Positions 15,715-23,471 of a DNA stretch of 44,118 bases are shown here, in pieces. This stretch comes from a virus. The position numbers and the translations under genes were made by a program. The stretch covers positions 1 to 44,118 of IMG/VR virus record IMGVR_UViG_3300033182_000162; one strand, given 5' to 3'. Position 1 is the first letter of the stretch. Each line of letters opens with the position of its first letter. The notes under the pieces are model-generated. The model had not been told where the DNA came from. It made no database searches and saw only the letters and a program-made list of their open reading frames with translations.

Positions 15715-16588
15715 CTATACACCTGTTTAAACTAAACTTATTCATAACGTGTAAGTTAATATCTTTTACACGCACAGGAGTATATTCTCCTTTATGTTTT
15801 TCTTTTTCGAGCAATAGTAACATTCTCGTGTTATCTAGTTTCCATAATATACTTCTGTCAGTAGTATGATAAAGTTTGCCTGGCATTATTTTAGCAAAGT
15901 CACCTTCAGTGTATCCGTTCATAACATGTATAGCAATACTAAAACTATAATCATTACGATAAAAAGGAGTATTAACTTGGAATACTCTATCATAATGCTT
16001 CCAGTTTTCTTGTATGTGTTGTAATAAATCAAAGAAAATTTTATTAGTTTTTGTCTTTCTAAAAAACACTACAGTTGCCCAGTAAAACTTTACTGAAGTA
16101 TCTGAAATACGCTTAAACTGTTCGCCTCTATCAATGTCAGTTAAATCAGTACTATCATCGTAGATCAAAAAATCATGTTCTTGTTCAAAACAATATTTGT
16201 ATACATCATTTGATATGATAACATCTGTATCTATTAGTATCGTTTCATCGTAAGGAGAAAGCTCATAAGCAAGTGTGCGTGTTTCATTTTTAAACTGTAG
16301 TTTTTTTTCTATAAGGGTTCCATCGTGGTATGTACGAACACCATGTTGTTCTGTTTTAGATAATGTTGTATTTTCTGCGAGTTGATCTTCTCGCCACACT
16401 ATTGATATTATCTTATCAAACACATCCTTTGCGTCAGGGTATTCTGCCAAAAGAAACTCTGTACTATCAGTTACAATAGTAGTTGGTAAATCCAAATATT
16501 GTTTTGCTCTCTTTGCTAGAAATAATGCTTGTTTACAATAATCAATCTGGGCGTTATTGCGAGCAAAAACTAATACGCCTTTACTCAT
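15704..16588 (-). CDS. GT8-like glycosyltransferase (copy 1)
   Basis: A 294-aa protein, the second gene of the sigma70-promoted operon. KGVLVFARN at the start and SPYDETILIDTDVIIS (111-126) with DxD residues D120 and D122 mark a GT-A, GT8-like fold; the block is nearly the same in the following gene. VMNGYTEGDF and KLYHTTDRS in the C-terminal third occupy the region where GT8 enzymes keep metal-binding histidines. The start overlaps the 117-aa gene by 8 bases in an ATGAGTAA arrangement, with GGTAGA just upstream. It probably transfers a hexose-type sugar; donor and acceptor cannot be read. Confidence 0.66.
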   Translation of the reverse strand: MSKGVLVFARNNAQIDYCKQALFLAKRAKQYLDLPTTIVTDSTEFLLAEYPDAKDVFDKIISIVWREDQLAENTTLSKTEQHGVRTYHDGTLIEKKLQFKNETRTLAYELSPYDETILIDTDVIISNDVYKYCFEQEHDFLIYDDSTDLTDIDRGEQFKRISDTSVKFYWATVVFFRKTKTNKIFFDLLQHIQENWKHYDRVFQVNTPFYRNDYSFSIAIHVMNGYTEGDFAKIMPGKLYHTTDRSILWKLDNTRMLLLLEKEKHKGEYTPVRVKDINLHVMNKFSLNRCIDEQ

Positions 16589-16934
16589 ATTCTACCAGTT
16601 TCTCCACACTTCTATTTTTACGCAGTTTTTCATACTCTGCGTGGTACTCATTTGCTGCTGTAAAATATGTGTTAAGTATTTCTGCTTGGAAATCTGTTAG
16701 ATCCTTTACCATGATAGGCGTTTCATTGTCGTCAACAAGTACAATATCTTCGTCATTGCCTTGCTCAACAAGCATACTAACAAATGTAATAAGCTCTTTT
16801 GTTACTGTAAACTGCCCGCCTTGATAATAATAAACAGTTTGCTCACGGTAACGCTCTTTAAGAACACGCTTTTGGTTGTTTAGCGTGACCATGTAGTTTG
16901 AAAAGTCTAATGCTTTTTGTAATCGTTCATCCAT
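16581..16934 (-). CDS. Small protein of unknown function, first gene of the modification operon
   Basis: A 117-aa acidic, mostly helical protein that I cannot assign to a function. The N-terminus (DFSNYMVTLNNQKRVLKERY) looks like an amphipathic helix, EQGNDEDIVLVDD lies at 57-69, and the C-terminal 40 residues are helical and charged. The SNYMV and EQGND motifs recur in the 190-aa protein at 14327..14899. The start ATG at 16934 is fixed by AGGGG six bases upstream. That Shine-Dalgarno lies in the 3' arm of a terminator-like hairpin, and the predicted promoter start at 16951 leaves a leader of about 17 bases. No transmembrane segment or catalytic motif. A chaperone or accessory role for the adjacent transferases is only a guess. 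Confidence 0.68.
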   Translation of the reverse strand: MDERLQKALDFSNYMVTLNNQKRVLKERYREQTVYYYQGGQFTVTKELITFVSMLVEQGNDEDIVLVDDNETPIMVKDLTDFQAEILNTYFTAANEYHAEYEKLRKNRSVEKLVEYE

Positions 16935-16975
16935 AAAAAACCCCTAATCTATACTTTATTATATAGTATTAGGGG
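16935..16975 (-). terminator. Rho-independent terminator of the structural module
   Basis: On the minus strand CCCCTAAT-A-CTATA (16975-16962) pairs with TATAG-ATTAGGGG (16953-16941) around an 8-base loop, with a single bulged A, followed at once by six T residues (16940-16935). It lies 15 bases after the stop codon of the 336-aa gene. There is no T-tract on the other strand, so termination should act only leftward. Its 3' arm also carries the Shine-Dalgarno of the next gene. Confidence 0.78.
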
Positions 16976-16986
16976 TATTATGTCAA
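16958..16986 (-). promoter_or_regulatory. Consensus sigma70-type promoter of the modification operon
   Basis: TTGACA (16986-16981), a spacer of exactly 17 bases and TATAAT (16963-16958) match the bacterial sigma70 consensus at all twelve positions. The predicted start is at about 16951, giving a leader of about 17 bases with AGGGG before the ATG at 16934. The spacer and -10 lie inside the upstream arm and loop of the terminator hairpin. It points to transcription by unmodified host polymerase (early or middle), in contrast to the late motifs of the tail genes. Confidence 0.75.
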
Positions 16987-16989
16987 GTA

Positions 16990-18000
16990 TTATTCGAAAG
17001 TATTTGCTACGGAAAAACTTGGGGCTGCTACGTCAACCGTTGTGGTTCCTGTAGGCGACTTTGCTCTACGATATCCATAATCAAAAGTTATTGTTCCGGT
17101 GACTTGCTCGTCGATTGCAGGGCCTGGTGGCGCTCCTGGTGGAACTCCTGGTTGTTGATCACCTGCATCATTATCTGTTAATGTGATCTTAAATCTAAGT
17201 ACCGTTGCGCTATCTTGTTTTGCTTCTATCTTGTATTCGTTTTCAGCGTAAACACCAGATCCTGATTTGGTAAAAATAGTTTGGAACGTACTTGTTAAGT
17301 TACTGTTACCAATAGCACTACCTGTACCACTTGACGCGGTAGTATAGTTGTATCCAACTCTAACTGTTGCTGTATTAGATAGCATAGTTGCCCAATCGGT
17401 GTCTTTAGTATTTGTTCCGCTTGACAGGGCGCCAAACATTCTTATTTCGCCACCACTATTAAAGAAATAGCGTCGTTGATTTGCATCTGTAAACGTTACC
17501 GTAAACTCTGAATCTACCACTGAATTCCAATCTGTTGTTCTAGAATCAGTTGTAGACGTTGCTACTTCTGATTGTCCGGCAGCAATATTAAACTTTCCTG
17601 ACTCAACTGTAGTCATTGCCGAAAGATAATCGTTAAATCCTCCAGTTGATTCTTCATTTGTAAACGTGTACGATCCATCAACCGCATATGTTAGATTATC
17701 ACCTGTAACATCAGCGCCAATAACATCACCTACCACAACTTCATGTAATATTGTTGAAAGGGCATTTCCTGTTTGGTGTGTATATGCTCGCTCTATATCT
17801 TCATATAAGTTTTGCATAAAAACTGCTTCTACAGTGTCACCATCACCTGCGCCGGGACTCGTTGGTGGAGTTACCTGACTACTAGCCAAACTTTGTCCAT
17901 ATCCATCAGTACCAGAACCAACTCCAAGAATATTATCTATTCTACCTTGCAGGGTATTATACTGTGCTGCTGTAATACTATCACCGACACTAACTGCCAT
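16990..18000 (-). CDS. Virion structural protein, probably tail-fibre associated
   Basis: A 336-aa protein, last gene of the late module. The N-terminus (VGDSITAAQYNTLQGRID) is the kind seen on phage tail and fibre proteins. The middle is Ser/Thr/Gly-rich and probably beta-structured. A short collagen-like proline-glycine tract (GVPPGAPPGPA, about 285-295) precedes a C-terminal TFDYGYRRA segment. No enzymatic motif. Position after three fibre genes and before the terminator supports a virion role; the exact location in the tail is unknown. It has its own TATAAATA late promoter and a GAGGAAAT ribosome-binding site. Confidence 0.62.
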   Translation of the reverse strand: MAVSVGDSITAAQYNTLQGRIDNILGVGSGTDGYGQSLASSQVTPPTSPGAGDGDTVEAVFMQNLYEDIERAYTHQTGNALSTILHEVVVGDVIGADVTGDNLTYAVDGSYTFTNEESTGGFNDYLSAMTTVESGKFNIAAGQSEVATSTTDSRTTDWNSVVDSEFTVTFTDANQRRYFFNSGGEIRMFGALSSGTNTKDTDWATMLSNTATVRVGYNYTTASSGTGSAIGNSNLTSTFQTIFTKSGSGVYAENEYKIEAKQDSATVLRFKITLTDNDAGDQQPGVPPGAPPGPAIDEQVTGTITFDYGYRRAKSPTGTTTVDVAAPSFSVANTFE

Positions 18001-18029
18001 AACTATATTTCCTCGTTGTTATATGCGTA

Positions 18030-18037
18030 TATTTATA
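18030..18037 (-). promoter_or_regulatory. T4-type late promoter
   Basis: TATAAATA on the minus strand, an exact match to the T4 late consensus, 30 bases before the ATG at 18000. It overlaps the last codons of the preceding gene. Confidence 0.68.
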
Positions 18038-19532
18038 CAGTTAATATACACTCAACTAATTTTTCTTCTTCGTCGCTGTTTGTTTCTAACGCTATACCAA
18101 CCATCTTTTGTGTTCCAATAGTAGTACAAACACCATTTTCCCATGCAAACACTGGCATACCTTTAGAAACTGGGCCTTTAACACGAACAGGTACACGACC
18201 TTTAAGTGCTATTGCTTGACCTTCACAGTCTACGTTCATTAAATATGCAGGTTCTGCAGAAATAACACCAATAGGAATGTCTTTAGCATTTGCTGCTTCT
18301 GCTTCATGTCCTTCATAACTACAAATAGCCATTACCGTTCCTGTTAAGTATTCTTGATCTGTGGTATATTTTTCTGCTAAGTCAGCATATTTTGCTTGCG
18401 TAGCAGTACCTATGAATAGATTTGCTTTTAAATCGCCTGTCGCTGTTCTTACTGCAACAGTGTTATTAGTAGCATTTTGATCGCCTGATCTATTATTTCC
18501 AGCAACTACTAATGTGCTTGCTTTTTCAGAAAGACCTGTAAAGTTAGTAGCATACACATTACTAAATGTACGTGTTGCACTACCTAGTGTAACCGTTTCT
18601 GTAGTAACATTATCTGCTTGTAATCCTGGAAGTACTTCATTAGCAGTAACGATAAGAGGATTGATCAAAGATCCGCTTCCATTTTTTGCTTTAAATAGGA
18701 TCTTCTGTCCTACTTCGTTAGCAATGACACCTTCGTTGTCGTTTTGTATTTGAATTCTTAAATCGTTTGAATCACCAATCGCAATACCAACGTCTGCAAA
18801 CTCTGCCAATGTATTAAATGATGCAGATCCTGTTTGAACAAAGTTTGAAGCATCAACAAAGGCGCCGCTTATAACTAACCCTTTAGCAGCAGATGATGTT
18901 CCCCAATATTGATGATCAGATGACGTAACACCATTTGTTGATGCAAGGGTATTAACCATTGTAGTACCCTTCTTAACAACGTCAAAACCAGGGATTGTAT
19001 TTTCAGCGTCAGTATTATCAATAGTGAATGCGTTATTTGAAATAATATATACAACGGTATCATTTACAATAGCAGTAATAACAGCATGGGCAGTTCCACT
19101 TATATCACGAACAGTGCGTGATTTCATCTGTGTGATACCATCGCCTGCATCTTGCGGACCAACTAGAACATAATCTGTACCATTATAAGCATAAAGTTGC
19201 TCATTTGCAGTATCCCACCAAAAATCACCTTCTGTAAGCCCTGTTGGTGTTGTACCTGCTATTTCTGCGCCACCTGTTGTGCGCCATTTAGAGCCGTCGT
19301 AAAATTTAAGTTTACTGGTACCTGAATCAAACCATACCTGACCACTTATTGGTCTCGATGGAGCAGTTCCACCTGCAAAGTTTTCTAGCAAATATACAAA
19401 GTTTTCATTCTGTATTTCACCGTAACCTGCATAGTTTTTACCGACAAGTTTGATATCAGTACTTTGATCAATAGTACCGTCTTCTACGACTGTTAGTACT
19501 GTTCTGTTGTATCTATCGATAGTATAAGCCAT
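18033..19532 (-). CDS. Tail-fibre-like virion protein (499 aa)
   Basis: The N-terminal module (about 1-125) reads KLVGKNYAGYGEI.NENFVYLLENFA, GQVWFD, LKFYDGSKWR, then WWDTANEQLYAYNG..YVLVGPQ. It recurs in the two preceding genes, so three proteins share a probable attachment domain. The C-terminal domain (about 381-499) has ADLAEKYTTD, the AYLMN stretch, then ALKGRVPVRVKGPVSKG, a domain found at the ends of many phage fibre proteins. The region between is glycine-, threonine- and asparagine-rich and beta-structured. It may bind the host surface or cap the fibre. A GATAAATA late motif and an AGGGG sequence lie upstream. Confidence 0.78.
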   Translation of the reverse strand: MAYTIDRYNRTVLTVVEDGTIDQSTDIKLVGKNYAGYGEIQNENFVYLLENFAGGTAPSRPISGQVWFDSGTSKLKFYDGSKWRTTGGAEIAGTTPTGLTEGDFWWDTANEQLYAYNGTDYVLVGPQDAGDGITQMKSRTVRDISGTAHAVITAIVNDTVVYIISNNAFTIDNTDAENTIPGFDVVKKGTTMVNTLASTNGVTSSDHQYWGTSSAAKGLVISGAFVDASNFVQTGSASFNTLAEFADVGIAIGDSNDLRIQIQNDNEGVIANEVGQKILFKAKNGSGSLINPLIVTANEVLPGLQADNVTTETVTLGSATRTFSNVYATNFTGLSEKASTLVVAGNNRSGDQNATNNTVAVRTATGDLKANLFIGTATQAKYADLAEKYTTDQEYLTGTVMAICSYEGHEAEAANAKDIPIGVISAEPAYLMNVDCEGQAIALKGRVPVRVKGPVSKGMPVFAWENGVCTTIGTQKMVGIALETNSDEEEKLVECILTV

Positions 19533-19557
19533 TCTGCTAAACCCCTGTTATATAACG

Positions 19558-19565
19558 TATTTATC
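19558..19565 (-). promoter_or_regulatory. T4-like late promoter (GATAAATA)
   Basis: GATAAATA on the minus strand, one base from the T4 consensus and matching the nATAAATA form described for marine T4-like phages. It lies 26 bases before the start at 19532. Confidence 0.58.
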
Positions 19566-19583
19566 GTATTATTCTTTTTTTAG

Positions 19584-21443
19584 TTACGGTGTATAAGTTA
19601 CTGCTGAACCTACTTGTGTCCACACTCCGCCACTTATGTCATATGTTCTAACTGTTCTGTTAGGTACAGGAGTTGCTGCACCTGACACTGTTGTAAAACT
19701 AATATCTTGTAATACTGATTGTGCGCTAGAATCATCTGTTAGCACACTTAAATAACTCTTTGTTGCTCCAGCTTCTATATCAATACCAGATATAGTTACC
19801 CCTGCATAATCTACACAATGTATTACTGCTCTTTTTCCATTTGCTGCTGCTGACGCAGGATACATATTTTCTAATATGTTTTTAACATCAGTGTCCGGCG
19901 ATGCTAATCCTGTAATATCTAAAGAAAACACTATCTTTTCGTCTGCTATTTGATCATCTACATACTGCTTTGTTGCTGCGTCTTGCGGATTGCTTGGATC
20001 TACAACATTTGTAATAGTAGCATTATTAATATTAATAACACTAGTAGCAGATACCACATCTATCGGATTTCCTCCTGTAGATGAAATACGATTATTATTA
20101 ATGTTTATATTATCTACATCAAGCGATGTTAATGTGCCTACGTTTGTTAAGGAACTATTAACCACTAATGGTCCGAGTGTTGTAGAACTTAACGCAAGAG
20201 CATTATTAATTCTATACTCATTTCCTTCTAGAAGATTAAAATCTTGGTTAGATGTCCAACAACCTGTGCTTTGTTCCCAAGTTAGATCTTTACTACCTTC
20301 AGTTGATCTTACAATAATACCGGCTCCATCAACATTTGTATCGTTACCTTCAGTACTATCATTCAACATACCAAGTTCGATATTTTTATCTTCAACTGTT
20401 AGTTTACTAACATTAAAATAAGTAGCATCACCTAAAACCGTAAGATTGCCGTCTATTGTAGCATTGCCTGTTGTGTGCAAACTTCCTGTTACGTCTAACG
20501 TATACTGCGGATTATTGTTATAAATGCCTACTCTAGATGTAGAACTTTTAACATATATGGAATTCTTAAATGCGTTTCCAACTCTGGTTTTAATAGCAAC
20601 ATCAGTGCCACTTTGCTGTGTTTCTAATGTAGTAGTTGTTCCTACTATTTTTAAAGTAGCATATTGTGTATCACCTATACCTATTGCTAAACCAGCAGCA
20701 TCTTTAATAATTATACCTTCAGTTGTGATACCAACTGCATCTGTAGGCATAAAGTTTGCTGCTGTTTTTGCGTTTCCAGCTTCGTCAACAAGGGCTCTGG
20801 CATTCGCTGCTGTTCCTCTATACCAATAATCAGAACTAACAAAGTTAAATCCTTTTAAAAATAACTGTCTAGCAGGATATTGTGTATCATCTGGATCATC
20901 TGGATACTCTGGTAACTTATTGCTACCCGCCAAACGAAACTCATCTTTTGTTATTACACCAAATAATGTTCCGCCTACCCATATTTTAAGAATAACACGT
21001 TCTCTAGAAGCAATATCAATAACAGATGCTACTTCAAATCCTGTTTGTCCTTGTCCTGCATCATATTCTGGACCTACTAATACTAGATCTGTACCGTCAA
21101 AAAAGTACATCTTATTATTTTCGTTATCAATCCAAATGTCGCCTGCAACCATGCTTGGTTGTGTATTGCTTACTATAGGTCCATTTGCTTTAAATGAACT
21201 TCCATCATAAACCTTTAGTCTACCTTGTGTTGTATCAAACCATAGTTGACCAGTTAAAGGATTAGTAGGAGATGCTGTACTAGCAAAGTTTTCTAGCATC
21301 TTAACAAAGTTTTCGTTAAAAATCTCACCATAACCCTTGTAGTTTTTTCCTACAAGCGTTACATCAGTAGATGTAGTATCTATCTGGCCATCTGCAAGTT
21401 CTATTAATAGTTCACCATCTGTTTTATTAATCTTATAACTCAT
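19584..21443 (-). CDS. Tail-fibre-like virion protein (619 aa)
   Basis: The N-terminal 125 residues repeat the LVGKNYKGYGEI.NENFV..LENFAS module with GQLWFD, LKVYDG and VLVGP, shared with the 499-aa and 673-aa proteins. The middle contains GNATIDGNLTVLGD and DKNIELG, the short beta-repeat style of phage fibre shafts, then an ATKQYVDDQIAD helix (about 490-501) typical of fibre trimerisation or linker regions. The C-terminal 115 residues form a small domain I do not recognise (GKRAVIH..DYAGV.....), perhaps receptor-binding. It starts 4 bases after the preceding stop, with AGGGAT upstream. It has no enzyme motif. Confidence 0.75.
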   Translation of the reverse strand: MSYKINKTDGELLIELADGQIDTTSTDVTLVGKNYKGYGEIFNENFVKMLENFASTASPTNPLTGQLWFDTTQGRLKVYDGSSFKANGPIVSNTQPSMVAGDIWIDNENNKMYFFDGTDLVLVGPEYDAGQGQTGFEVASVIDIASRERVILKIWVGGTLFGVITKDEFRLAGSNKLPEYPDDPDDTQYPARQLFLKGFNFVSSDYWYRGTAANARALVDEAGNAKTAANFMPTDAVGITTEGIIIKDAAGLAIGIGDTQYATLKIVGTTTTLETQQSGTDVAIKTRVGNAFKNSIYVKSSTSRVGIYNNNPQYTLDVTGSLHTTGNATIDGNLTVLGDATYFNVSKLTVEDKNIELGMLNDSTEGNDTNVDGAGIIVRSTEGSKDLTWEQSTGCWTSNQDFNLLEGNEYRINNALALSSTTLGPLVVNSSLTNVGTLTSLDVDNININNNRISSTGGNPIDVVSATSVININNATITNVVDPSNPQDAATKQYVDDQIADEKIVFSLDITGLASPDTDVKNILENMYPASAAANGKRAVIHCVDYAGVTISGIDIEAGATKSYLSVLTDDSSAQSVLQDISFTTVSGAATPVPNRTVRTYDISGGVWTQVGSAVTYTP

Positions 21444-21446
21444 TTA

Positions 21447-23468
21447 TTAATCCCTACCAGTATAGATAATATAGTTTAATGTCAATGTTGGGTTCATTAT
21501 ATTAAGCGGATCACCTAAACTACCCGTTGTATCAATACCACCACTGTTAGGTAATGCCTGACCATTACCAGATCCTGTTGGTGAATCATAAATAATCGCT
21601 TCTGTATCAGTAGGTGTACCAGAAATGTCACGCAATGCGTAATATTGGTTACCAGCACTACCTTTCATGTCATGTTGGTGCTCTGGTAAGTTATTAACAT
21701 TAATATCTTGTTCTTCAGAACCTCCTGTTGATCCTATTGCGTCTGCATATGTTGCCGTAACAGTATTTGCACTTACGCCGCCCATGTTATCAGCACCCAT
21801 TGGTAATCTGCCTCTGAGATCAGGAACTTTAAAGTATCCTGATGTAACCGTAGGTGCTGCTCCATACGTGTATCCTAACACAGCATATAGTTCGCTGTAT
21901 TCTGAAATACGTACTTCAGAACCATCACATAATAACCAACCTACCGGAACAGCTGAACCTGCATACGGCAATACTACTCCTACAGGGTTTATTGGAACTG
22001 CGTCTAAGAGGTTCTTTCTTGTTATTTTATATAACCCGGTTGTTCCAGAAGTTCTATTTAATATTAACTCGTCGTCTATTTGGCTTTCTGTTGTTTCAGT
22101 TTTGCTTGAAATAATAGCATTACCAATAGTAGTATTAAAGGTCTTTAATGACCCTCCAGTCTGTCCGTCGAATGTAACATCATCTGCTACCACATCGCCT
22201 GTTATTCTAAATGTGCTTGCTGATGTTAACTTGTTGGCGCTGCCTGCAATACCAGATACCGTACCATTAACATTACCAGTTAGATTACCAACAAATGTAG
22301 TAGCATGAACATTTTGCCATTTTTGGGTCGCTGTGCCTAAATTTCTTGTATTATTGCCGTCTGGAACTGTGTTAGACAACGTAATAAGATTCTTTAACGT
22401 GGTATTTCCTAAAACATTTAAGTTTTTAGCTATACCTACACCACCTTTTACTATAAGAGCACCTGTTCCAGAAGTTGTACTGTCTGTAGTTCCATTAATA
22501 AACACACTAGAGTTTGTTTTTATATTACCAACTACGTCTAGTGCCTCATCTGGTGCTTGTGTATTGATACCTACCTTTTGTGAAGAATCAACACGCAATA
22601 CTGTACGAGTCGTTCCTGATGATTTAACCTGTAAATCAATGTTTGAACCTTCAATTTGGTGGCGAATAATACCTGCTTGACCTTCAACACCAATGTTTAG
22701 TGCTGCGTCAGTACCTATGATAATACCAGTATTATTTTGTACATTCAAAGGAAAAAGTGATGTACTTGTTGTATCACTTCTTAAAAAGTTTCCTGCTGCA
22801 ACTGTTTCTCCGCTTACTACAAGACTTTCTGCTTTTTCAGCAGTACCATAATACTTTCCTGCACCATCACCTGAAATATCTTTTGTTGAAAGATTTATTC
22901 CTGGTTTGATGATTGTAAATCCTGCTATAACTGCCTTTGGCGTAAACTCATCATTTGAAATAATAGCAACAGGTTGTGCTTCTACTTCTATTAATACTAC
23001 TGTATATTCTGCATTATCAGTACCTATTACCTTTAATGGGCTGGCACCCGTTGCTAAACCATCGCTAAACTGAGGACCTACTAATACCCAACCTGATCCT
23101 GAGTTAAGATAAAGTTGCTGATTATCAGTGTCTACCCACAAATCACCTGCTTGCGAAAGAGCTACGTCAGGTTCATCTGCGCCTTTATTTAAACCTCCTG
23201 TAGGTACCCAACTCGTCCCATCATATACTTTAAGTTGTTCTGCACCTGGAGTTGTATCGTACCATACTTGACCTTCTGTTGGTCTTGCTGGTTCCGTAGC
23301 ACTTGCAAAGTGCTCTAGTAAATGTAAAAAGTTTTCAGCAATAGCACTACCGTATGCAGTAACGTTTTTACCTGGAAGTTTAATCGTAGTAGTTTGATCA
23401 ATAGTTTGATCAACTATTGTAATAGTACCATTGTTTGCTTCATCTGTATATGCTATAGTATATGGCAT
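21447..23468 (-). CDS. Short tail fibre with phage collar domain (gp12-like)
   Basis: A 673-aa protein. The N-terminal module (KLPGKNVTAYGS...ENFLHLLEHFAS, GQVWYD, LKVYDGTSW, LVGPQ) is shared with the two following genes. The shaft (about 150-490) has beta-rich repeats. Residues about 497-557 are a classical phage tail collar domain: VGVVLPYAG..VPVGWLLCDG, ending in FKVPDLRGRLPMG. After it comes PEHQHDM (599-605 region), an HxH motif like the metal-binding HxH of T4 gp12 and gp37, and the C-terminus ends in NPTLTLNYIIYTG. The known role of such proteins is anchoring the phage irreversibly to the host envelope. GAGGTG precedes the ATG. Its start lies 4 bases after the 204-aa gene. Confidence 0.87.
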   Translation of the reverse strand: MPYTIAYTDEANNGTITIVDQTIDQTTTIKLPGKNVTAYGSAIAENFLHLLEHFASATEPARPTEGQVWYDTTPGAEQLKVYDGTSWVPTGGLNKGADEPDVALSQAGDLWVDTDNQQLYLNSGSGWVLVGPQFSDGLATGASPLKVIGTDNAEYTVVLIEVEAQPVAIISNDEFTPKAVIAGFTIIKPGINLSTKDISGDGAGKYYGTAEKAESLVVSGETVAAGNFLRSDTTSTSLFPLNVQNNTGIIIGTDAALNIGVEGQAGIIRHQIEGSNIDLQVKSSGTTRTVLRVDSSQKVGINTQAPDEALDVVGNIKTNSSVFINGTTDSTTSGTGALIVKGGVGIAKNLNVLGNTTLKNLITLSNTVPDGNNTRNLGTATQKWQNVHATTFVGNLTGNVNGTVSGIAGSANKLTSASTFRITGDVVADDVTFDGQTGGSLKTFNTTIGNAIISSKTETTESQIDDELILNRTSGTTGLYKITRKNLLDAVPINPVGVVLPYAGSAVPVGWLLCDGSEVRISEYSELYAVLGYTYGAAPTVTSGYFKVPDLRGRLPMGADNMGGVSANTVTATYADAIGSTGGSEEQDINVNNLPEHQHDMKGSAGNQYYALRDISGTPTDTEAIIYDSPTGSGNGQALPNSGGIDTTGSLGDPLNIMNPTLTLNYIIYTGRD

Positions 23469-23471
23469 CTA

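Noticed and set aside
16581-16934. 117-aa protein as a peptide precursor (RiPP) for the radical SAM enzymes
   Set aside because: It is large, helical and lacks a leader/core boundary or Cys/Gly-rich core, and its motifs recur in the 190-aa protein. Sugar context fits the cluster better.
598-16934. Host chromosomal island rather than phage DNA
   Set aside because: It directly abuts the tail module with a shared terminator/promoter and the same strand, and no integrase, repeats or host genes are visible.
19990-20421. Plus-strand open frame of 143 codons
   Set aside because: It is antisense to the 619-aa fibre gene, with composition expected of a shadow frame.
21667-22308. Plus-strand open frame of 213 codons
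   Set aside because: It lies entirely opposite the collar-domain fibre gene, is low-complexity (Pro/Val/Ser-rich) and has no motif.
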